A stretch of DNA of 64,000 nucleotides from Bacteroidales bacterium (GTDB taxonomy: Bacteria; Bacteroidota; Bacteroidia; Bacteroidales; UBA1556): NCBI GenBank assembly GCA_023146135.1, contig JAGLCR010000003.1:62001-126000 (forward strand). The letters run 5' to 3'. The notes beneath the pieces were generated by a model. It had not been told where the DNA came from. It ran no database searches and saw only the letters and a list, made by a program, of their open reading frames with translations. Shown piece by piece: positions 51,634-60,185 of this stretch (positions within the stretch are counted from its first letter, which is position 1; each line of letters begins with the position of its first letter). The position numbers and the translations under genes are program-made.

Positions 51634-51667
51634 AAAAGCACCAATTCGTCTGAATTGGTGCTTTTTT
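51634..51667. terminator. Bidirectional intrinsic terminator
   Basis: AAAAGCACCAATTC-GTCT-GAATTGGTGCTTTT. Confidence 0.88.
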
Positions 51668-51670
51668 ATT

Positions 51671-52780
51671 TCACCCTATTTGAATCTTATCAAAAAATGC
51701 TTGTAATTCATCATTTGGAACCGATACACAGATTCGGGCGTAATTCTCCGCTTTCTCTTTATACTTTCGAGTAAAAAATGATAAAGAAACCGAGGCTATA
51801 TTATGCTTTAACAACTCCTCTTCAGAAAGACTCACCACGGCAAAAATACCTATAGGCTCCGACTCTTTATAAAACTCTTCAGCAAGCAATCCCCTATTTC
51901 GTAAATATTTAATATTCTTATAAATATCGCAAGTAGTTTTACGCTTAAATTCTTGTATAGCCGTTCGCCCCTCCATGGTAGAAAACAACTTTTCTACTAG
52001 CAATTGAGCAAAAGCATTGACACCATTATTAGCATACATTAACCTAACAGCCAGTTCGGTATTTAACTCTTGACTCGAAGAATAAACAAATCCAATACGC
52101 TGACCACTCAATCCCAGCGATTTAGAAAAGCTTTCCACAATAACCACATTTTCCATTGGAGCCAATTGCTCAAAGAAATAGTCGTTATTATAAAATATTT
52201 TCCGATAAGGGCTATCTACAATTATAGTACAGCCCACATTATTCAACGCTCTAATTATACTTATCAATCGCTGATCATCATACTTATCGCCCAAGGGATT
52301 ATTTGGGTCGCAAATAATTACTGCTGAGTCTTTATACAATTCAGGATTTGCTTCCAATTCAGAAAAATCTTCATAAAAATCACCTTCCATATTTCTTATT
52401 TTCAAAATATGAAAATAGGAACCCCAGAAATAAGTTGGAACAAACACCTTGTCAACCTCAATACTTTGAAAAACCAAATCTAAACCAGACATACCTCCGT
52501 TCGAAATCAGGATATTATCAAGATTTGCTTTATCCCCAAAGTACTCATGACTAATACGCTCTTTCAAACTAGTACGTCCTTTCATGGGGGCATATACTTG
52601 CACTTCCCTTGTATTGAAATCGATTTGTTTAACTAGCTCATTCAAACTAATATTAACAACGGAATTAACACCCTGATTCAAGTATAAATACTTTTCACCT
52701 GATTCTTTTTCAAGCCGATGTACTCGCTCACTTATTGCTGTAATTTTGGAGTATTGCGCTCCACTAGTGTTTATTTTCAT
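51671..52780 (-). CDS. Aminotransferase class I/II (PLP fold type I)
   Basis: CDPNNPLGDKYD, VDSPYRKIF, VESFSKSLGLSGQRIGFVYSS. Likely start MKINTSGAQYSK at 52780; track starts at 52837. Confidence 0.88.
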   Translation of the reverse strand: MKINTSGAQYSKITAISERVHRLEKESGEKYLYLNQGVNSVVNISLNELVKQIDFNTREVQVYAPMKGRTSLKERISHEYFGDKANLDNILISNGGMSGLDLVFQSIEVDKVFVPTYFWGSYFHILKIRNMEGDFYEDFSELEANPELYKDSAVIICDPNNPLGDKYDDQRLISIIRALNNVGCTIIVDSPYRKIFYNNDYFFEQLAPMENVVIVESFSKSLGLSGQRIGFVYSSSQELNTELAVRLMYANNGVNAFAQLLVEKLFSTMEGRTAIQEFKRKTTCDIYKNIKYLRNRGLLAEEFYKESEPIGIFAVVSLSEEELLKHNIASVSLSFFTRKYKEKAENYARICVSVPNDELQAFFDKIQIG

Positions 52781-52886
52781 ATGCTTTATATTTTTCAAAA
52801 CCCTAAAATGCTGAATAATACAATATTCAAAAGGCACTTACTATTACCATTAAAAGTAGAGCCAAAAAAATCCAAACTCAGGATAA

Positions 52887-53108
52887 TTATAAGCCAACCT
52901 TCTCGAAAACAACTACAATTCCAGAAGTATATCCAAAACCATAGCTATCAATATCAAATTCACCACTTGTTAATGGAGTTAAACTTAACACTTTATAACC
53001 CTTTTTATTATACACATCAATAAGCTTCTCAAGTTTTGTATTCACATCAATAATTTCACTTTTATTGCCTAGCACCGTATTAACTAGTATAGTTTCTACC
53101 TTATTCAT
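52887..53108 (-). CDS. Hypothetical small protein (73 aa)
   Basis: MNKVETILVNTVLGNKSEIIDVNTKLEKLIDVYNKKGYKVLSLTPL...; compact plausible fold, upstream of the aminotransferase on the same strand. Confidence 0.5.
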   Translation of the reverse strand: MNKVETILVNTVLGNKSEIIDVNTKLEKLIDVYNKKGYKVLSLTPLTSGEFDIDSYGFGYTSGIVVVFEKVGL

Positions 53109-53206
53109 TTATCTGTTTCTAATGATTAATGTAATCGCAAGATAGCGAAAATATCAATTCAATTGCACTGTATGAATGTATGGCAGGAAAATATTTTGGC
53201 CCTTAA

Positions 53207-53329
53207 AGAGATAAAAATAAAAGAGGGAAAACCGTTGTTTATGATTTCCCCTCGAAAGTGGGCTTTCGCGGGACATTATCGAACTTTTTGATTGATGATT
53301 TGGAGCTTATTAATGAGTTTATGGCTTAA
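53207..53329 (+). pseudogene. 3'-end remnant of an unidentified gene (copy 1)
   Basis: Open frame RDKNKRGKTVVYDFPSKVGFRGTLSNFLIDDLELINEFMA* with no start context; homologous tail repeated at 54504-54575. Confidence 0.55.
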
Positions 53330-53392
53330 TAATAAGTATCTTTGCAAAAGTCAATTTGTAAATTAGTTACTCTTTAAATTTGTATAATTAAG

Positions 53393-54358
53393 ATGGAAGA
53401 ACAGAATAAAATTGAGATATTTCAAAGTAATGATAAGCAGACTCAAATCAAAGTACTATTTGAGGAGGATACTGTTTGGTTAAATCAAAAACAAATTATT
53501 CAACTTTTTGAAAGAGATCAATCAGTTATTTCTCGACACATAAATAATGTTTTTAAAGAAAACGAATTAGATAAAAAAAGCAATATGCAAAAAACGCATA
53601 TTGCTAATTCTGACAAACCAGTTTATATATATAGTTTAGATGTAATTATCTCTGTGGGTTACAGGGTTAAATCATTTAGAGGTACCCAATTCCGGCAATG
53701 GGCTACTCAACGCTTAAAAGACTATTTGGTTAAAGGATATGCTATTAATGAGCAACGTTTAGAACAAAAGCAACAAGAGGTATTGCATCTTAAAACAGGA
53801 ATACAAATTCTTAGTCGTGCTATTGAAGCCCAAAACGAAACAATAGGAAATGAGATACTAAATATCTTTGCAAATGGATTAGAACTGCTAGATGACTATG
53901 ACCATGAGACTTTAGATACCAAAGGTAATACCGAAAAAGAAACTATTTTTCCTACTTATGATAATTATCTCAACTTTATTGAGCAAATGTATTCTGATTT
54001 TGAAAGTGATGTGTTTGCAAAGCCAAAGGATGAAAGCTTCCATAGTTCAATAAACCAAATAGCACAGACTTTTGGCGGTCAAGAACTTTACCCAAGTATC
54101 CAAGAAAAAGCAGCAAACCTGCTCTATTTTATAGTGAAAAACCATTCGTTTGTAGATGGCAATAAACGAATAGCAGCAGCATGTTTTATTTACTTTCTTA
54201 ATAAGAATAATGCACTTTTGAATACACATAATGAAACCATAATTAATAATGAAGCACTGGCCTCACTTACCCTCTTTATTGCCACAAGTAAGTCAGACGA
54301 AGCTGATATTGTAAAACGATTTATAATAAGTATTTTGAATCGGAATTTGAAAGATTAG
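53393..54358 (+). CDS. RhuM-Fic/DOC family protein
   Basis: RhuM-type N-terminus (TVWLNQKQIIQLFERDQSVISRHINNVFKENELDKKS...YSLDVIISVGYRVKSFRGTQFRQWATQRLKDYLVKGYAINEQRL) plus C-terminal Fic/Doc motif HSFVDGNKRIAAACF. Confidence 0.92.
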   Translation: MEEQNKIEIFQSNDKQTQIKVLFEEDTVWLNQKQIIQLFERDQSVISRHINNVFKENELDKKSNMQKTHIANSDKPVYIYSLDVIISVGYRVKSFRGTQFRQWATQRLKDYLVKGYAINEQRLEQKQQEVLHLKTGIQILSRAIEAQNETIGNEILNIFANGLELLDDYDHETLDTKGNTEKETIFPTYDNYLNFIEQMYSDFESDVFAKPKDESFHSSINQIAQTFGGQELYPSIQEKAANLLYFIVKNHSFVDGNKRIAAACFIYFLNKNNALLNTHNETIINNEALASLTLFIATSKSDEADIVKRFIISILNRNLKD

Positions 54359-54463
54359 TAATTCTGAAAAAAATGTGTTTCCATATAAATATGTGAATTT
54401 ATCAACCACATAATTTACGGAATAACAATAAATTAGAGCAAAAAGCGAATTTAGGTATAAAAT

Positions 54464-54497
54464 AAAAGCCATCCCGAGAAATCGGGACGGCTTTTAT
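54464..54497 (+). terminator. Intrinsic terminator
   Basis: AAAAGCCATCCCGA-GAAA-TCGGGACGGCTTTT (one mismatch). Confidence 0.75.
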
Positions 54498-54503
54498 GAT
54501 TTT

Positions 54504-54575
54504 GTGGGCTTTCGCGGGACATTATCGAACTTTTTGATTGAGGATTTAGAATTCATTGATGAGTTTACGGCTTAA
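54504..54575 (+). pseudogene. 3'-end remnant of the same unidentified gene (copy 2)
   Basis: VGFRGTLSNFLIEDLEFIDEFTA*, nearly the same peptide as at 53258-53329. Confidence 0.55.
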
Positions 54576-54634
54576 TAATAAGTATCTTTGCCGATATTGA
54601 TTTGTAAATTGTTTACTCTTTAAATATATATAAT

Positions 54635-55192
54635 ATGATGGAAGAGCAGAATAAAATTGAGATATTTGTTAGTAACGATAATCAAACACAGTTATTTGTT
54701 AAATTTACAAATGATACTGTTTGGTTAGACGCTCATACTATGGCTTTATTATTTGAAGTTCAGCGACCTGCAATAGTAAAACATATTAATAATATTTATA
54801 AAACAAATGAATTAGAAAAATCAGCAACATGTTCCATTTTGGAACAGCTTGCCAAGGGTCAGCGAGCAATGTATTCCTTTTATGATATTGCATTAAATGA
54901 GATTCGCTATAAAGAAAGTTGGATTGGAAATAACTCGGTTCGTCTGGCACATTTTGAAAACCGGGCATTAATATCTCCAAATCCTGCTACGGACTATATA
55001 CAACTGAATTTAGGTCAAGAAATTGAAATAGCAAAAATAGTTATTTACGATGCAAGTGGCCGAATTGTATTGGAGGATAACTATTTCGAATTAAACTCTA
55101 GAATTCAAACTGATAATTTTGAACAAGGAGTTTATTTTATTCGAATTACAGCAGAAAGCTATAATAAAACATCTAAATTTATAATCTTATAA
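54635..55192 (+). pseudogene. Chimeric ORF: RhuM-like N-terminus fused to a T9SS type A C-terminal sorting domain
   Basis: MMEEQNKIEIFVSNDNQTQ...TVWLDAHTMALLFEVQRPAIVKHINNIYKTNELEKSATCSILEQLAKGQR followed by ...ISPNPATDYIQLNLGQEIEIAKIVIYDASGRIVLEDN...GVYFIRITAESYNKTSKFIIL; no signal peptide. Confidence 0.75.
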
Positions 55193-55243
55193 ATCTAATC
55201 ATAGCTAAGCCAATTAATTGGCTTAGCTTATTTTTCAACTTGA

Positions 55244-58200
55244 ATGATTAAACGGTATATACTTTTTCTTTTCTTATTTATAGCTTCTTTTCAGTTGCTA
55301 GCACAACTATGGATTCCTGGTACATTAGCTAGTGATATCAGCTATACCATTTCATGTCAGACGGGGTATAATGGGGATTTAGATTTTATTGCAAATCAAT
55401 ATCGTAATTGTTCTAAACAGTATTATGATAATCTTTGGGTAGGTATTTATAACTACCCTGTTAATTTTATTGATGCTTCACATTTCTCATCAAAAACAGA
55501 TTCTCTTAGCTGTGGTCCTCAGTGTGCAACAAATCAAGGAGGAGGGCCTTTTTATGAAGGGATTTATACGAAAGAGCAATTTCATCCAACTGCATTGGTA
55601 GGTAGTAGTTACGTACATGCCCCTTTAGCTTTTCTGGGTGCTCCGCCAGTTAATGGCTGGGTTATCTGTGGTTATATCCAAGCTAGAAGAGATAGCTCTA
55701 TTAGTAACATAATTTTTGACACCCTCATAACTAATAATTCAAACTTGAATGTTATTTCTAGTTATTCAAGAATATATCCCTTTCCATCTAATATGATTCC
55801 ATTTTATGATTCTTCTCCTCAGTTTAGTGCTGATGCCGTTATTTATTGCACAGCAGGTGATACGGTAAATTATAATCCAGGTATATTTGATACGGACGGA
55901 GATTCTTTTGTAGTTTACTGGGCTCCAAATCTCGGGGGATATTCAATGCCAACCTTTGGCGGAGCAAATTTTTGGCCTATTGGGAGCCTTCCTGCACCTT
56001 TCTATGTATCTACCTCAAATTCTTGGTATAAGATTGATACAGTAGCGTACGCCCCAGGCTATAGCTACACAAACCCAATGCCCGATGCTAGCTTCAATCC
56101 CAATAATATTGCAGCAACATTAGATACAGCTACAGGTGAAATATACTTCTGCTGTCATAACCCAGGCAATTATGCTGCTGCAGTCAATGTTTTTTCCTAT
56201 CGCAATGGACAAATCCTAAGCGAGGTTCATAGAGAAATGTTTATCTCAGTTTTTCCACCAGACAGTAATCATGATCCTGAAATACTTAATGCAGGAGCGC
56301 CTTTTACAGATACAATCTTTGCTGGCGATTCCATAACAATCCCCTTTCTAGTCTCCGATGCCGATCCTTTGGACTGGGTATGGTTCTCAGCTACAGGCTT
56401 TCCTTTAGATAGTAACTTAAATGGTACAGGAGGCTGCAGTAAACCACCTTGTGCATATTTCTCTATTTTCCCTAATGACAGCTTTCATACTGCAGCCTAT
56501 GGTGTGTTTAAGTGGCAAACTACATGTAATCATACCGCACAATATCAAAACTCTATTACTTATACCTTTATACTAAATACTAAGGATGATCATTGCCCAT
56601 TACATGGTTTCGGTTCTCAAAATATTAGTATTACAGTCATAAAACCACCACCCTTGGATGCTGCACCTTTGCATTGTGCCTCGGTAGATTCTTTTGGCAA
56701 TGTACTATTGTCGTGGTCGCCTACAGTAGATACAACAGGGTTTTCATTTAAAAAATATCGCCTTTGGTCTTCAGATTCTTTATTTGGCTCGTACGCCTTG
56801 GTGGATAGCTTTGCGACTATTACGCAGTCTTCGTATTTCCATCTTGGAGCAGGAGCCAATGCTGATACTATTTTCTATTTCCTAGAAACAGTTTCTTCTT
56901 GTAACCCGATGATTTCTGAATTCTCAGATACTATTTCTACTATATTTTTGAATCTTGCCAATAGTGGCACAGGAATCGCCTCACTTTCGTGGAACGAAAT
57001 TCGAGATTCAAGTTCTTTGAGTAGTTTCTATCATATTTATCGCTCGATAGATCATCAGCCTTTTGTACTTTTGGATTCTTCTGCCTTTATTTCTTATGTG
57101 GACACTATTGCGGTGTGCTCCTTAGATGTAAGCTATTATGTGAGCTTGGGTGATTCCTCAGGCTGTATATCACGCTCCAATATACGAACTGATGTATTTG
57201 AGGATTTAATAGCTCCTTATACTGTAGTTATTGATACGGTGAGTATCGATGGATTAAACCATCCAAACCTAAGTTGGTATTCTTCACCATCACCCGATGT
57301 GGTGGCATATATATTATATTCGGGAGGCGTGATTGTGGATACAATTTTCTTAGATTCTTCTTATTATGATTTATCGATTGTGATTGGTAGTGCAGGAATT
57401 TGCTATCGAGTGGCAGCTTTGGATTCTTGTGGCAATCAGAGTGTATTATCAGATATGCATTGTAGTCTAATGTTAGATGTAAGCGTAAACTCATGCGGTA
57501 AATCTTTAATCCTTAAATGGCATCATAATCAGGACACATTACTTATGGGCTATCAATTGTTTTATCGTGAAAATGGTGGTAGTGAAGTCCTCTTAGCTAC
57601 TTTGGGAGCTCTGGATTCTGTTTTTGTGCATTCATCGGCCAATGCAGGAAGTTCTTATTGCTATTATGTTCAGGCTTCACTGTCTCGTGGACGTAGTACA
57701 AGCTCCAACCGATTATGTGTTGTGGCAGATTTTACCCCTGAGGTAAACTATACTTATTTGCGAGTAGCCACAGTAGCTGGTGGTGGATTGGTAAAACTAA
57801 AGGTGCTTTCAGATACAAATGTTGCAGTACGTGAGTTTATGGTTCAGCGATGGCTTAAGGGCACGGCAGGTTTTATTACCTTGGCTACGGTTCCTTATCA
57901 GGGTTTAGATCTTTGGTATTTTGATGATGCCTCGGCTTCTACTCATCAACGATCTTATGTTTATCGTATTATATCAGTGGATTCTTGTTATCGTAATGAC
58001 ACGAGTAATATTGGGCAAACAATCTTACTTTCTAGCACAGAAAAGGCTAATAATATCAATTCATTGCAATGGAATTATTATGAGGATTGGCAAGCAGGTG
58101 TCGATTATTATTTAATCCATCGCCTTTTAGAGGATGTGGAGATTTTCCCAAGTATTATTGTTCCTGAGTCGGGATTAAGTACATATACCTACGATGATGA

Positions 58201-58603
58201 TGTAACATTGTATGCTGATCATGGGAGTAAGTTTTGTTATTATATTGAAGCTTTAGAATCCTTTGGTAATACGATTACCAATAGCTTTGACACAAGCTTT
58301 TCTAACCTTTCTTGTTTAGTTCGCGAGCCCAGTATTTATATTCCTACTGCTTTTCATCCTGGAGGAGGCTTTAATGATGTGTTTAAGCCAGAGATTCCTT
58401 TTATTTATGGCAATAACTACAGTATGCTTATATACAATCGTTGGGGAGAAAAGCTTTTTGAGACAACAGAGATTAATCAGGGTTGGGATGGCACTTTTAA
58501 AGGAAGTAATGCGCCTGCCCAAGCATACGTTTACCTAATTAAACTCCGTGATAATGATGGCAATGAAATTGTGAAAACTGGGAGTTTTGTTTTGATTCGG
58601 TAG
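55244..58603 (+). CDS. Large secreted protein with gliding motility-associated (T9SS type B) C-terminal domain
   Basis: 1119 aa; signal peptide; C-terminus YIPTAFHPGGGFNDVFKPEIPFIYGNNYSMLIYNRWGEKLFETTEINQGWDGTFKGSNAPAQAYVYLIKLRDNDGNEIVKTGSFVLIR. Confidence 0.93.
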   Translation: MIKRYILFLFLFIASFQLLAQLWIPGTLASDISYTISCQTGYNGDLDFIANQYRNCSKQYYDNLWVGIYNYPVNFIDASHFSSKTDSLSCGPQCATNQGGGPFYEGIYTKEQFHPTALVGSSYVHAPLAFLGAPPVNGWVICGYIQARRDSSISNIIFDTLITNNSNLNVISSYSRIYPFPSNMIPFYDSSPQFSADAVIYCTAGDTVNYNPGIFDTDGDSFVVYWAPNLGGYSMPTFGGANFWPIGSLPAPFYVSTSNSWYKIDTVAYAPGYSYTNPMPDASFNPNNIAATLDTATGEIYFCCHNPGNYAAAVNVFSYRNGQILSEVHREMFISVFPPDSNHDPEILNAGAPFTDTIFAGDSITIPFLVSDADPLDWVWFSATGFPLDSNLNGTGGCSKPPCAYFSIFPNDSFHTAAYGVFKWQTTCNHTAQYQNSITYTFILNTKDDHCPLHGFGSQNISITVIKPPPLDAAPLHCASVDSFGNVLLSWSPTVDTTGFSFKKYRLWSSDSLFGSYALVDSFATITQSSYFHLGAGANADTIFYFLETVSSCNPMISEFSDTISTIFLNLANSGTGIASLSWNEIRDSSSLSSFYHIYRSIDHQPFVLLDSSAFISYVDTIAVCSLDVSYYVSLGDSSGCISRSNIRTDVFEDLIAPYTVVIDTVSIDGLNHPNLSWYSSPSPDVVAYILYSGGVIVDTIFLDSSYYDLSIVIGSAGICYRVAALDSCGNQSVLSDMHCSLMLDVSVNSCGKSLILKWHHNQDTLLMGYQLFYRENGGSEVLLATLGALDSVFVHSSANAGSSYCYYVQASLSRGRSTSSNRLCVVADFTPEVNYTYLRVATVAGGGLVKLKVLSDTNVAVREFMVQRWLKGTAGFITLATVPYQGLDLWYFDDASASTHQRSYVYRIISVDSCYRNDTSNIGQTILLSSTEKANNINSLQWNYYEDWQAGVDYYLIHRLLEDVEIFPSIIVPESGLSTYTYDDDVTLYADHGSKFCYYIEALESFGNTITNSFDTSFSNLSCLVREPSIYIPTAFHPGGGFNDVFKPEIPFIYGNNYSMLIYNRWGEKLFETTEINQGWDGTFKGSNAPAQAYVYLIKLRDNDGNEIVKTGSFVLIR

Positions 58604-58891
58604 GTGTGGAATATGTATATGCTTATAAGAATAAGCTACATTGGCAAAGTTTGAGAGTCCAACACAATTCTGGTTTAAAAACAGGGCATCTTCATGTTGG
58701 GTTTTTGATGCTACAGGTATAGATCCAATACAAATCTTTGCAAGTTTCAATAATAGCACCTCAAGTAAAAGCAGCCGTATTGCTAGGATTAATATACTAC
58801 TAAGATTATTGAACTCAGAAAAGGAGCGCTACCTTAAATGCATAAATTAAAAGTAACAATATAGAATACTTAAAACAGTAAAAAATGCAAT

Positions 58892-58925
58892 ACGTTACCG
58901 TAACAATGCCGTAACGTTATGGTAA
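58892..58925. repeat. Interleaved inverted repeats
   Basis: ACGTTACCGTAACAATGCCGTAACGTTATGGTAA contains ACGTTAC...GTAACGT (perfect) and TTACCGTAAC...GTTATGGTAA (one mismatch). Confidence 0.7.
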
Positions 58926-58981
58926 AGGATGTTGTTAGACGAATTTTTCGATTCAAATTTCGGGATTTCTCTTAACAAAAC

Positions 58982-59017
58982 AAAGAGGGACTAACTACAT
59001 TAGTTAGTCCCTCTTTT
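58982..59017. terminator. Intrinsic terminator (downstream of tmRNA on the minus strand)
   Basis: AAAGAGGGACTAACTA-CAT-TAGTTAGTCCCTCTTT perfect stem. Confidence 0.85.
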
Positions 59018-59059
59018 AGTCCTTAGCTTACATATCATATTGATATTCAGGATATAAAG

Positions 59060-59455
59060 TGGAGCTGCGGGGAGTCGAACCCCGGTCCATACAAGGAATT
59101 TGAGTGCTTTCTACATGTTTAGTTATACTTTGATTTTCGAGAATGAGCCGGTGTAGAACAACCTATTCAATCCTTAGTTCGATAGAGTTTCGGAAAGACG
59201 CACGAACATCATTTTTCCTAGTTTTACATTGCGAGCACCTCTGGATCGGGATGGGATAAAACGGAACCTCCCGAGAGATGTCTTGTTTCAAGACCTAGTC
59301 CTGAAATTAAGCTAATCTACTAAACTTCGATTATGCTGCAAGAGCGTAGTTATTTTCGCCAATTAAGGTTTTGAGAACTTATATTTACGTGCGAACTCTC
59401 AAAGCACGACATGCTTACAAACCTATTCATCTTGCTGTCAAATCCGGTCAGCCCC
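59060..59455 (-). ncRNA. ssrA: Transfer-messenger RNA (tmRNA)
   Basis: Minus strand begins GGGGCTGACCGGATTTGACAG and ends GGACCGGGGTTCGACTCCCCGCAGCTCCA; tag ORF 59331-59360 GGC GAA AAT AAC TAC GCT CTT GCA GCA TAA = (A)GENNYALAA. Confidence 0.98.
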
Positions 59456-59484
59456 ATAAATAATATGATTTGTATTTTCGAGGT

Positions 59485-59492
59485 GCAAAAGT
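59485..59492 (-). promoter_or_regulatory. -7 box TACTTTTG upstream of tmRNA
   Basis: Minus-strand TAnnTTTG 30 nt upstream of the mature tmRNA 5' end. Confidence 0.45.
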
Positions 59493-59624
59493 AACGCAAA
59501 TACTTTGCCATCCTGCAAAATATGCCTCTAGTAATGACATTTTTGCTTTTAAAATGCTTAATAATTACATTGATATGCCATTTTTCGTATTTTTATAGTC
59601 TTAAATTTACTGCAAACAAAAACT

Positions 59625-60185
59625 ATGAAACAAGTATTAATTATAGTATTCATACTATTTAGTTTTAGTATAAAAGCACAGGACACTCTGCTTATAGCAT
59701 CGGAACCTTCTGATAGCATTTTATATAATCAAGTGATATTAGACACTAATATTGACAAGAGTATACTGATAGGCTATTGTACTCAAAACGGAATTAGCTC
59801 TTCACCTGTTTTCAATAGCTATTATAAACAGGAGTATAATACCTATATCCCAAATCTTGATTTCTTAGAAACTCTTAAAGACGAATTATACACTGTAAGA
59901 ATTACAATAGTTTTTGGCTCGTGGTGCTCTGATAGTCAGCGGGAGGTGCCACGCCTATTGAGAATTCTTGACGAACTAAATTTCCCATTGGACTCTTTGA
60001 CTATTATAGGAGTTAATAGATTGAAAACTGCTCCAGGTATTAATATATCACATTCTATGATTGAGTTTGTACCTACTATTATATTCTATCGAAACAATTT
60101 TGAAATTGGACGTATCGTGGAATCTCCCTTTGAGACTCTCGAAGATGATATGGCATCCTTACTAATGAAATCTTCTAATGAATAA
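59625..60185 (+). CDS. Thioredoxin-fold family protein, secreted
   Basis: Signal peptide; VFGSWCSDSQREVPRLLRILDEL (CxxS-type redox motif region) and FVPTIIFYRNNFEIGRIVESP. Confidence 0.82.
   Translation: MKQVLIIVFILFSFSIKAQDTLLIASEPSDSILYNQVILDTNIDKSILIGYCTQNGISSSPVFNSYYKQEYNTYIPNLDFLETLKDELYTVRITIVFGSWCSDSQREVPRLLRILDELNFPLDSLTIIGVNRLKTAPGINISHSMIEFVPTIIFYRNNFEIGRIVESPFETLEDDMASLLMKSSNE

Noticed and set aside
53393-55192. Restriction-modification system expected next to RhuM
   Set aside because: No HsdM/HsdS/HsdR motifs were seen in the window; only the short gene-X remnants are present, and their family could not be identified.
58982-59455. Possible integration (att) site at the tmRNA 3' end
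   Set aside because: No integrase nearby and no second copy of the tmRNA 3' end (CGCAGCTCCA/GGGGAGTCGAACC) was noticed in the window.
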